From Aquirufa rosea (GTDB lineage: Bacteria > Bacteroidota > Bacteroidia > Cytophagales > Spirosomataceae), in the NCBI RefSeq assembly GCF_004118285.1, contig NZ_SDHY01000001.1:558001-622000 (forward strand): DNA of 64,000 bases, written 5' to 3'. The notes beneath the pieces were generated by a model. The model did no database searches, was not told the DNA's origin, and was given only the letters and a program-made list of their open reading frames with translations. A program made the position numbers and the translations under genes. Of the stretch, positions 15,995 through 23,106 are shown piece after piece (position 1 is the stretch's first letter; each line of letters begins with the position of its first letter).

Positions 15995-17668
15995 TTACCA
16001 GAAATAGGTATACAAGAAAGTCAATATGGTACAAATCACCACCGAACCTACAATGAAGGATGGAGATAATTTGAACATGCTAGCATCAATCTCTAATCCC
16101 TTCGGATTGTTCTTGCTTTCTGGATCTGCCAAAGTAATAATTACCATACAGGTCACGCAGAAAATAAATACCCACGCCATACGATCCATAAATGGAATCA
16201 TCATACGACCTGTCTCATCAGGGAATGAAGAATAGAATAAACATTCTGTTACACCCGTCCATGAAGGAATGTATTTAGTGATGATGGAAAACGTAACACC
16301 ACCTAAAAGAGCCACTAATGCAGCTGTAGAAGTCGTCCTTTTCCAGAAAAATCCTAAAGTAAATAGGGCAAAGATACCCGGAGATACATATCCGGTATAT
16401 TCTTGAATAAACTCAAAACCACCCTTTTTATCAATACCCATCATAGGCGCTACAATCACCGAAGTGACCATGGCTCCAACTACGGCAAAGCGACCTACAT
16501 TCACCAATTTCTTCTCGCTTGCGTTTGGATTGATGTATTTTTTATAAATATCCAAAGTGAAAATGGTGGAAATAGAGTTGGCTTTTCCAGCCATGGAGGC
16601 CACCACCGCAGCTGTTAATGCCGCAAATGAAAGACCTTTTAATCCTGTTGGCAATAAGTTCAATAACACGGGATAGGCGTTGTCCTTATTCAAAACTCCA
16701 TCTTTCAACATCTCTGTTTGAAACATACCGTCTTTGTACAATAAATATGCCGCAATACCCGGTAAAACCACAATGATAGGCATCATCAATTTCAAGAAAG
16801 CAGCAAACAAAATACCATTTCTTGCTGTAGTTAAATCAGCTCCTAAGGCTCTTTGTGTGATATATTGATTACATCCCCAATAATTTAAGTTGATAATCCA
16901 CATACCCCCAACCAATACCGCTAGACCCGGTAAACTTGGGTAATTGGGATTGCCTTTCTGTAAAATCATGTGGAAATGCTCTGGAGCTTTGGTCAACAAG
17001 TGGTTGACTCCATCCACTACTCCTGAACCACCAAAGCGGTCAGTTACCATGTTTAAAGCTAAATATGCCGTGGCTAAGCCCCCTAAAACGAGGAATACTA
17101 CCTGAATAACGTCGGTGTAACCAATAACTTTCATACCACCCAAAGTAATAAAGATGGCAAATACCGACATTCCAATCATACAAACGGTAAAGTCAACACC
17201 GGAGATGGTGGTTACCGCCAATGCCCCTAAATACAAAATAGACGTTAAGTTTACGGTAATGTATAACATCAACCAAAAAACTGCCATGATCAAACTAACC
17301 GTTGGGCTGTAGCGCTGGGTTAGGAATTGAGGCATGGTGAAAATCTTATTTTTAAGATAGATGGGCATGAAGAAAATGGCCACAATTAGTAAGGTAGCTG
17401 CTGCCATCCACTCGTAGGTGGCAATGGCTAATCCCAATCTAAATCCATCACCCGAAGTACCAATAAACTGCTCTGCTGAGATATTGGAAGCGATCAGAGA
17501 GGCTCCAATGGCCCACCAAGTCAATGAACCCTCAGCTAAAAAGAAGTCATTGGAGTTTGAAATTTTTGATTGTCTTTGTCTGTAAATCCAGTAACCGTAT
17601 CCGGAAACGACAATAAAATAAAAGAGAAACACGAGGTAATCTAATAACTGTAAACCTTGAGATTGCAT
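15995..17668 (-). CDS. Sodium/solute symporter (SSS family, sugar-type)
   Basis: 557 residues with about 14 membrane helices. The front DFFLAEGSLTWWAIGASLIA and SNISAEQFIGTSGDGFRLGL contains the unwound helix region that contributes to the sodium site, and the pattern resembles vSGLT-type sodium/sugar cotransporters (also IGYTDVIQVVFLVLGGLATA and NYWGCNQYITQRALGA). The substrate is probably a sugar or sugar acid, but this cannot be fixed by sequence alone. The ATG at 17668 gives a complete first helix. No paired soluble gene is adjacent. Confidence 0.88.
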   Translation of the reverse strand: MQSQGLQLLDYLVFLFYFIVVSGYGYWIYRQRQSKISNSNDFFLAEGSLTWWAIGASLIASNISAEQFIGTSGDGFRLGLAIATYEWMAAATLLIVAIFFMPIYLKNKIFTMPQFLTQRYSPTVSLIMAVFWLMLYITVNLTSILYLGALAVTTISGVDFTVCMIGMSVFAIFITLGGMKVIGYTDVIQVVFLVLGGLATAYLALNMVTDRFGGSGVVDGVNHLLTKAPEHFHMILQKGNPNYPSLPGLAVLVGGMWIINLNYWGCNQYITQRALGADLTTARNGILFAAFLKLMMPIIVVLPGIAAYLLYKDGMFQTEMLKDGVLNKDNAYPVLLNLLPTGLKGLSFAALTAAVVASMAGKANSISTIFTLDIYKKYINPNASEKKLVNVGRFAVVGAMVTSVIVAPMMGIDKKGGFEFIQEYTGYVSPGIFALFTLGFFWKRTTSTAALVALLGGVTFSIITKYIPSWTGVTECLFYSSFPDETGRMMIPFMDRMAWVFIFCVTCMVIITLADPESKNNPKGLEIDASMFKLSPSFIVGSVVICTILTFLYTYFW

Positions 17669-17764
17669 AGTTTTTATTAAAGTGAATGGGTCAAAAGTTT
17701 ACTAATTTAGATTAATCCAAAGGAAAATAAAAAAATATTGAAGAATAGTTAGACAAAATGTGAT

Positions 17765-19321
17765 TTAATCTATTCGAGCAGGTGGAACTAAAATAACTTC
17801 TTCCCTATCCACGATGACCTGACCGGCTAATAAATCTTTCGTCTTTCTCAGGTACTTTTTTGAACTAATGATGACCGGGCAAAGGCTCTCATGTTGTCTT
17901 TTAGAAAAATGCGCAGCTAGGCCTGCCGCTTCTTCGATCACCTGCTTGGGAACGACCTTTTGTTGAGGATTACGTATCACCACATGTGAACCTGCTACAT
18001 CCCGAGCATGCAACCACACATCATGGCGTTTCATGTATTTCATGGTCAAAAGGTCATTGTTTTTGGCATTCCTTCCTACCCAAACGGTCCAACCTTGCAC
18101 ATCGAACACTCGGAATGGAATTTCCTCTACTTCTTTCTGAGAAGTATCTTTGGTCATTAGTGGAACAAAGGCATTTAATTGCTTCCGACTGGTAGCCTGC
18201 GAAACTTCTTCCAATCTTTTAGCCCAGATTTGTATTTCTTCCATTTTTCGATCTACTTGTTCTTGCCAATGCGCCAATTCCTTAGAGAAATTTTTAGCCT
18301 TCCGATAATAGTTTTCAGCATTTTGAGTGGCAGTTAAGCTAGCATTTAACTTGACTTTAATTATTCCATCCCGATAAAAATCGGGTAGTTCTACAGAACT
18401 GACATTGGCAGGAATTAGGTGCAAATGAGCCATAATGATGTTGGCTATTTCCTCATAAGGAACCGACTCTTGCCTTTTAAATCCTTGTTTTTGTAAATCC
18501 TGTAAATACAAACGAGCCTTGTCCTGAGCCCTTTGGAAGAATACAATCAATTGATTTTTCTCCTTTAGAAACTCTCCTATAGAATAATGAAATTTATACA
18601 GCGCATTTAAGGCTTCCAAAGGGTCATGTCCTACATAAAGAGCCTCTCCAGCCAATTTCAACAAACTTAAATAGACTCCATCCTCTTGGTGATATACATA
18701 AATAGTAGGGTCTTCTAGTTCTGCAAGTACCTCTTGTACAATTTCCCAGCGTCGTTTTAGATGTGCCTCTTCATAACCTAGGCTATGAATATGCGCTTTG
18801 ATTTCTTTTCCAAAAGTAGGGAACAAAGCTCCATATTCTCCATCATGTGCTTGAAACTCTTCCCAACTTTGTTGGATGGGCCTGTGAATCTTCGCCAAAG
18901 AAATTTCAGCATCTTTCTTTAGGCGGGATTGAAATAGACTTTGAAATTCACCATCTCTAAAAAGGATGATATTTGACCTATTTCCATACAGTTTAAAGAG
19001 CAGTACAAAGTCACCCAAAAAATGTAGGCTAAAAGCCCGTTCATTCTCGTACATTTCCACTTCTTGTACCTCGGCCAATAATAAATCAGAAAATAAATCC
19101 ACGGAATTACGCCCTGCCCGGTGAAAAGTAGCCGGAAATTGTAAGCTAGAAAATTGAGCTCCAAGACTGCATTTCATCCAAAACTCTTCTCCGTTTTGTC
19201 GCTCGAAACCCAGCATGAGCTCGTCCTTATCTTGGGAAAAACATTGTTTCAGTCGGGCATACATCAATTTTTGACGTAAGGTCGCGGCTATGACTTTTAA
19301 GAAATAATAATTATTGTGCAT
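17765..19321 (-). CDS. NFACT-family protein (RqcH/Rqc2-like)
   Basis: 518 residues. The N-terminal NFACT-N domain starts MHNNYYFLKVIAATLRQKL. Helical and coiled-coil middle parts follow (about 230-370, with YYRKAKNFSKELAHWQEQVD), and then the NFACT-R (DUF814) domain (about 400-518) with MKRHDVWLHARDVAGSHVVI and SKKYLRKTKD. In bacteria RqcH recruits alanyl-tRNA to stalled large ribosomal subunits and adds C-terminal alanine tails. The length is slightly below that of Firmicutes proteins (about 570). Only 25 nt separate its ATG from the divergent yigZ start, so each promoter must lie in the other gene. Confidence 0.88.
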   Translation of the reverse strand: MHNNYYFLKVIAATLRQKLMYARLKQCFSQDKDELMLGFERQNGEEFWMKCSLGAQFSSLQFPATFHRAGRNSVDLFSDLLLAEVQEVEMYENERAFSLHFLGDFVLLFKLYGNRSNIILFRDGEFQSLFQSRLKKDAEISLAKIHRPIQQSWEEFQAHDGEYGALFPTFGKEIKAHIHSLGYEEAHLKRRWEIVQEVLAELEDPTIYVYHQEDGVYLSLLKLAGEALYVGHDPLEALNALYKFHYSIGEFLKEKNQLIVFFQRAQDKARLYLQDLQKQGFKRQESVPYEEIANIIMAHLHLIPANVSSVELPDFYRDGIIKVKLNASLTATQNAENYYRKAKNFSKELAHWQEQVDRKMEEIQIWAKRLEEVSQATSRKQLNAFVPLMTKDTSQKEVEEIPFRVFDVQGWTVWVGRNAKNNDLLTMKYMKRHDVWLHARDVAGSHVVIRNPQQKVVPKQVIEEAAGLAAHFSKRQHESLCPVIISSKKYLRKTKDLLAGQVIVDREEVILVPPARID

Positions 19322-19346
19322 AAATTGCGAGGAATTTAACCTTTAT

Positions 19347-19943
19347 ATGGCCCAACCAGATGCATATTTAACACTTGCTGCTCCTTCAGAAGGTCTTTAC
19401 AAAGATAAAGGAAGTAAATTCATCAGCATGGCATATCCCGTGAAAGATCTGGAAGAAATCAAAAGCCATTTACATGAGCTGTCAGTTTTGCACCCTAAGG
19501 CTCGACATATTTGCTATGCCTATCGTCTGGGTTTTACAGCAGAAGAGGCTAGATCCAATGATGACGGAGAGCCTTCAGGCAGCGCGGGTAAACCGATTTT
19601 AAATACGATTTTATCACATCAATTACACTACGTGCTGGTGGCAGTTGTTCGTTATTTTGGGGGAACCTTGTTGGGTGTACCTGGATTGATACATGCCTAT
19701 AAAGAGGCTAGTATAGATGCCTTGACACAAGCAGAAATAATAGAACATGAACCTTTGAAGCAAGTGGAAATTCAGTTTGCTTATAAAACATTAAATGATG
19801 TCATGAAAGTTTGTAAAAAATTACCAATTCGAATTCTAAATCAAAAAATTGACAATCTTTGTACTTTCCATCTTTCCTTCACGCAAAAAAATGCCGCTGA
19901 CATCATGAAAGCATTGGAAAAAATAGCCCAAATACATATATAA
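19347..19943 (+). CDS. yigZ: YigZ/IMPACT-family protein
   Basis: 198 residues. The N-terminal UPF0029/IMPACT domain has KDKGSKFISMAYPVKD, HICYAYRLG, and NDDGEPSGSAGKPILN with GVPGLIHAY. A C-terminal DUF1949-like ferredoxin fold follows. Biochemical role unclear; IMPACT relatives bind translation factors, which would fit its neighbour being an NFACT ribosome-rescue protein. The start at 19347 is chosen because the upstream in-frame ATG at 19314 overlaps the divergent gene. Confidence 0.9.
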   Translation: MAQPDAYLTLAAPSEGLYKDKGSKFISMAYPVKDLEEIKSHLHELSVLHPKARHICYAYRLGFTAEEARSNDDGEPSGSAGKPILNTILSHQLHYVLVAVVRYFGGTLLGVPGLIHAYKEASIDALTQAEIIEHEPLKQVEIQFAYKTLNDVMKVCKKLPIRILNQKIDNLCTFHLSFTQKNAADIMKALEKIAQIHI

Positions 19944-19954
19944 ACCTATTTCAA

Positions 19955-20794
19955 ATGAACTATTTTAAACTGTACCGTACGCCTCACGGACATGTCATTC
20001 AATCCAGCCAATCGGATAAATCTATTTTTCATCAATCACAATCTTGGGATGATTTCATCAATCAAGAAAATCTATTTGAGGCCTGTGCTCAAGCCTTTGC
20101 TCACGGAACGGAAGTGAATTTTGGTGATATTCATTTATTACATCCAGTTGACCAACAAGAGATTTGGGCGGCAGGTGTTACTTATCTGCGTAGCAAGGTA
20201 GCCCGTATGGAAGAATCTAAAGAATCTGGTGGTGATACTTTTTATGATAAAGTATACTCGGCTCCAAGACCCGAAATTTTTTATAAAGGCAATAGCCACC
20301 GGGCAGTAGGACAAGGAGGAAAAGTAAGAATCAGAAAGGATTCCGCATGGAATGTCCCTGAACCAGAATTAACCTTATTCATCAATGCTCACGGGAAATT
20401 GGCAGCATATACCATCGGTAACGATATGAGCTCTAGGGATATTGAGGGAGAAAACCCTTTGTACTTACCGCAAGCTAAAGTGTATGATGGAGCGGCGGGC
20501 ATTGGACCCTGTCTTTTGGTAACTGACAAACCATTAGCCCCTGAAACGGTCATTGATATGCGTATTTTCCGTGATGAAAATGAGGTATTTCAGGGAGACA
20601 CTCAAATCTCGCAAATGAAGAGAACACATGCCGAATTAGTAGAATACCTTACTCGTGAGTTGAGCTTCGCCAAAGGCACTTTTTTAATGACGGGAACCTG
20701 CGTGGTGCCTGATTTCCCTTTTACCTTGCAGTCAGGCGACCGCATTGAAATTCAAATAGAACCCATCGGAACTTTAATTCAAATTGTAGCATAA
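19955..20794 (+). CDS. FAH-family sugar-acid dehydratase (2-keto-3-deoxy-pentonate type)
   Basis: 279 residues with a C-terminal fumarylacetoacetase-like fold: EIWAAGVTYLRSKVARMEES, then the metal ligands in VPEPELTLFINAHG and GNDMSSRDIEGENPLYLPQA, and KVYDGAAGIGPCLL. The motif set and length match the FAH subfamily that dehydrates 2-keto-3-deoxy-pentonates to 2-oxoglutarate semialdehyde. The next gene overlaps it by one base (TAATG) and encodes the enzyme that would oxidise this product, which supports the call. The sugar dehydrogenase and first dehydratase of such a pathway are not in this window. Confidence 0.8.
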   Translation: MNYFKLYRTPHGHVIQSSQSDKSIFHQSQSWDDFINQENLFEACAQAFAHGTEVNFGDIHLLHPVDQQEIWAAGVTYLRSKVARMEESKESGGDTFYDKVYSAPRPEIFYKGNSHRAVGQGGKVRIRKDSAWNVPEPELTLFINAHGKLAAYTIGNDMSSRDIEGENPLYLPQAKVYDGAAGIGPCLLVTDKPLAPETVIDMRIFRDENEVFQGDTQISQMKRTHAELVEYLTRELSFAKGTFLMTGTCVVPDFPFTLQSGDRIEIQIEPIGTLIQIVA

Positions 20795-22284
20795 TGAACC
20801 TAACAGGTGAACAAATTATAGGAAATTCATTTTCCAAAAAAGGTACTAGTACTTTCCAAGGCATGCAAGCGGATTCAGGCATTGCCATTTCCCAGCCATT
20901 TTATGAGGCTACCACAGAAGAAATAGATCAAGCGGTTGCATTGGCTAAATCGGCATTTGGGGCATTGAGAAAAATATCAGATGAAAAGAGGGTCGCATTT
21001 TTAGAGGCCATTGCGGCAGAGATAAATGCCATAGGAGAGCCATTGATTGAAATGGCTTGTTTGGAAGCAGGATTACCTACTGCGCGTATCCAAGGAGAGC
21101 GCGGACGCACGACAGGACAAGTACTTGCCTTTGCTAATTTCATTAAGAACAAATCATGGACTAATCCCATTGATGATCCTGCTCTACCTGATCGTCAGCC
21201 TTTACCGAAACCCAGCTTATTTCAAAAACAGATTCCATTGGGACCCGTCGCGGTGTTTGGTGCAAGTAATTTCCCATTGGCATTTTCTGTTGCTGGGGGT
21301 GATACCATGTCGGCCCTAGCCGCAGGTTGTCCTGTGGTTTTTAAAGCTCATCCAGCGCATCCCAATACTTGTGAAATGGTAGGAAGAGCCATTCAGGCAG
21401 CAGCCCAAAAAACAGGCATGCCCGAAGGTATATTCTCGATGATTCATACGACTTCCCACGAATTAGGCGGATATTTAGTGCAGCATCCTGACATCCAGGC
21501 TGTTGCGTTTACTGGATCTTACCGAGGAGGAAAAGCATTGTATGATTTGGCGGTTAGAAGACCCAATCCTATTCCTGTGTATGCGGAAATGGGAAGTATA
21601 AATCCTGTTGTCTTACTTTCAAATGGATTGGCGGCTAATGGCACTAGTCTGGCGGCCAATTTTAGTCAGTCAGTTTGCTTGGGCCAAGGACAATTTTGCA
21701 CCAACCCGGGCTTAATTGTGATCAAGAAATCGGATGAAGCATTTTTAACCGATTTAGCGGCTCAATTAGACACCATGTCGATGAATGCTTTTTTAACTCA
21801 AGGAATTGCTCAGGCATTTACGAAGGGCTGTCAAAAGTTAGACCAGCATCCTGAAGTTAAACGTTATACCAAGCAGGCAATCCCATCCCCTAGTTTATTC
21901 GTTACTACAGCGCAAGCTGCCATGAAGGATCAGGAGATTTTAGAAGAAGTTTTCGGACCGAGTACCTTAGCAGTTGTGGTGGAAAATGAATCGGAGATGA
22001 TTGCCTTTATTGAGTCTTTACCGGGACAACTTACCGGTACCATTCACGGAACAATTGAAGAGATTAAAGCCTTTCCTGAGCTGATTGAGGTATTAAGTTT
22101 ACGAGTTGGTAGAATCCTATTAAATGGTTTCCCAACGGGGGTTGAGGTCTCACCTGCTATGGTGCACGGTGGTCCATTCCCCGCTACTTCAGATTCAAGA
22201 GGTACTTCGGTGGGTACACAAGCGATTTATCGATTTACTCGCCACATCTGCTACCAAAATTTCCCTGCGGACTTAATCAATTAA
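20794..22284 (+). CDS. 2-oxoglutarate-semialdehyde (2,5-dioxovalerate)-type aldehyde dehydrogenase
   Basis: 496-residue ALDH-superfamily enzyme. It has the oxyanion-hole Asn in GASNFPLAFSVAGGDTMSAL, the nucleotide region VVFKAHPAHPNT, GSYRGGKALYDLA, the catalytic Glu in YAEMGSINPVVL, and the catalytic Cys in GQGQFCTNPGL. FKAHPAHPNT and GQFCTNPG are typical of the NADP-using 2,5-dioxovalerate dehydrogenase class, which ends non-phosphorylative pentose or uronate pathways in 2-oxoglutarate. Translationally coupled to the FAH-family dehydratase. A terminator at 22350-22374 follows. Confidence 0.87.
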   Translation: MNLTGEQIIGNSFSKKGTSTFQGMQADSGIAISQPFYEATTEEIDQAVALAKSAFGALRKISDEKRVAFLEAIAAEINAIGEPLIEMACLEAGLPTARIQGERGRTTGQVLAFANFIKNKSWTNPIDDPALPDRQPLPKPSLFQKQIPLGPVAVFGASNFPLAFSVAGGDTMSALAAGCPVVFKAHPAHPNTCEMVGRAIQAAAQKTGMPEGIFSMIHTTSHELGGYLVQHPDIQAVAFTGSYRGGKALYDLAVRRPNPIPVYAEMGSINPVVLLSNGLAANGTSLAANFSQSVCLGQGQFCTNPGLIVIKKSDEAFLTDLAAQLDTMSMNAFLTQGIAQAFTKGCQKLDQHPEVKRYTKQAIPSPSLFVTTAQAAMKDQEILEEVFGPSTLAVVVENESEMIAFIESLPGQLTGTIHGTIEEIKAFPELIEVLSLRVGRILLNGFPTGVEVSPAMVHGGPFPATSDSRGTSVGTQAIYRFTRHICYQNFPADLIN

Positions 22285-22300
22285 TTGATGCAATATCTGA

Positions 22301-22376
22301 TTTTTCCCCAACGTTGTTAAGGTTTAAAACCTTGACAACGTTAAATAAAAGGCCTGAGATATTTTCTTAGGCCTAT
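22301..22376. repeat. Composite repeat, copy 1: AACGTT palindrome plus AGGCCTGAGA terminator
   Basis: The first part reads TTTTTCCCCAACGTTG and forms a near-perfect palindrome (AACGTTGTTAAGGTTT with AAAACCTTGACAACGTT). It is followed after a few bases by the stem AGGCCTGAGA/TCTTAGGCCT at 22350-22374. It lies between the convergent aldehyde dehydrogenase and toxin genes and can terminate the former. The same 43-bp unit plus stem recurs at 23014. Confidence 0.85.
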
Positions 22377-22380
22377 GTTT
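22350..22380 (+). terminator. Terminator of the dehydratase/dehydrogenase unit
   Basis: Stem AGGCCTGAGA with TCTTAGGCCT (one G-T pair), followed by ATGTTTTT. On the other strand A-rich sequence also follows, so it may act in both directions between the convergent genes. Confidence 0.7.
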
Positions 22381-22382
22381 TT

Positions 22383-22643
22383 CTATACGTCGTAATGAAA
22401 CCTACATTTAGCGATTAATATTTCTCCCCCACGATATTGGTAAATTAGACGATGTTCTTCGTCTATTCTCCTGGACCAAAACCCTGCATATTTAAACTTC
22501 AATGGCTCTGGCTTACCTATACCATCAAATGGATTCCGAGAAATATCTTTCAATAATTCATTGATCCGCTTTAATTTCTTTTTGTCAGTCTGTTGCCAAT
22601 ACACATAATCCTCCCATGATTCATCCACAAAGACATATTTCAT
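22383..22643 (-). CDS. yoeB: YoeB-family mRNA-interferase toxin
   Basis: 86 residues, the normal length. The family's catalytic residues fall at the same numbers as in the E. coli protein: Glu46 (in GIGKPEPLKF), Arg65 (EEHRLIYQY) and His83-Tyr84 near the end (KCRFHYDV). YoeB binds the ribosomal A site and cleaves mRNA there. The gene overlaps the antitoxin gene by 4 nt (ATGA). The frame is intact and all key residues are kept, so this toxin looks functional, unlike higB at 13701. Confidence 0.95.
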   Translation of the reverse strand: MKYVFVDESWEDYVYWQQTDKKKLKRINELLKDISRNPFDGIGKPEPLKFKYAGFWSRRIDEEHRLIYQYRGGEILIAKCRFHYDV

Positions 22644-22894
22644 TCTTCCAAAAGACTTTTACTTTGAACATCCCCTGATCGCAATTTTTCAATGGCTGAA
22701 TCCAATCTTTTTTCATTTTCTTTAGATGACAACTCATGCTGTGTAGCACAAAGCGAATTATATTCACTAAGAGATATTATGACTACCCCATTATCTTTCC
22801 CACGATTAATAATCAATGTTTCAAAATTACCTGTCACTTGATCCAAGTAACTTTTTATATCTTTTCTGAAATCAGAAATGGATGTTGTTAGCAT
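22640..22894 (-). CDS. yefM: YefM/Phd-family antitoxin
   Basis: 84 residues. The Phd/YefM DNA-binding fold occupies the N-terminal half (TTSISDFRKDIKSYLDQV and LIINRGKDNGVVIISLSEYN), and a charged, probably disordered tail (SSKENEKRLDSAIEKL) would wrap the toxin. Toxin and antitoxin genes overlap by 4 nt. The upstream region carries three TGTACA boxes overlapping a predicted -7 element, the same core that E. coli YefM recognises, so autoregulation is very likely. Confidence 0.93.
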   Translation of the reverse strand: MLTTSISDFRKDIKSYLDQVTGNFETLIINRGKDNGVVIISLSEYNSLCATQHELSSKENEKRLDSAIEKLRSGDVQSKSLLEE

Positions 22895-22907
22895 TTTATT
22901 ATTTTTT

Positions 22908-22937
22908 TGTACAAATATATGTACAATAATTTGTACA
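22908..22937 (-). promoter_or_regulatory. Triple TGTACA operator overlapping the yefM-yoeB promoter
   Basis: TGTACA occurs at 22908-22913, 22920-22925 and 22932-22937, exactly 12 bp apart. On the minus strand TATATTTG (22919-22912), a match to TAnnTTTG, lies across the first and second boxes, 18 nt from the yefM ATG. TGTACA is the known recognition core of E. coli YefM; binding here is inferred. Confidence 0.75.
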
Positions 22938-23013
22938 TTAAAATCAATACATTGATAATTGATGGAGATAAAATCAATTAACTTTCCTTATCAAATAACT
23001 GAATAATAAACTC

Positions 23014-23089
23014 TTTTTCCCCAACGTTGTTAAGGTTTAAAACCTTGACAACGTTATTAAAAAAGGCCTGAGATTTTTTCTCAGGCCTT
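23014..23089. repeat. Composite repeat, copy 2: AACGTT palindrome plus AGGCCTGAGA terminator
   Basis: Direct repeat of the unit at 22301-22376, with the first 43 bases matching and the stem AGGCCTGAGA/TCTCAGGCCT perfect at 23064-23088. The two copies, 713 bp apart and in the same orientation, bracket the yefM-yoeB module with its operator. Confidence 0.85.
23064..23088 (-). terminator. Terminator of clpB
   Basis: A perfect 10-bp stem (AGGCCTGAGA, loop, TCTCAGGCCT). Read on the minus strand it is followed by TTTTTTAATAACG, 19 nt after the clpB stop. Confidence 0.85.
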
Positions 23090-23106
23090 TACATTTAATC
23101 TACAGA

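Noticed and set aside
22301-23089. Repeats around yefM-yoeB as a CRISPR or tandem array
   Set aside because: Only two copies 713 bp apart, with genes between them and terminator stems inside; no spacer pattern.
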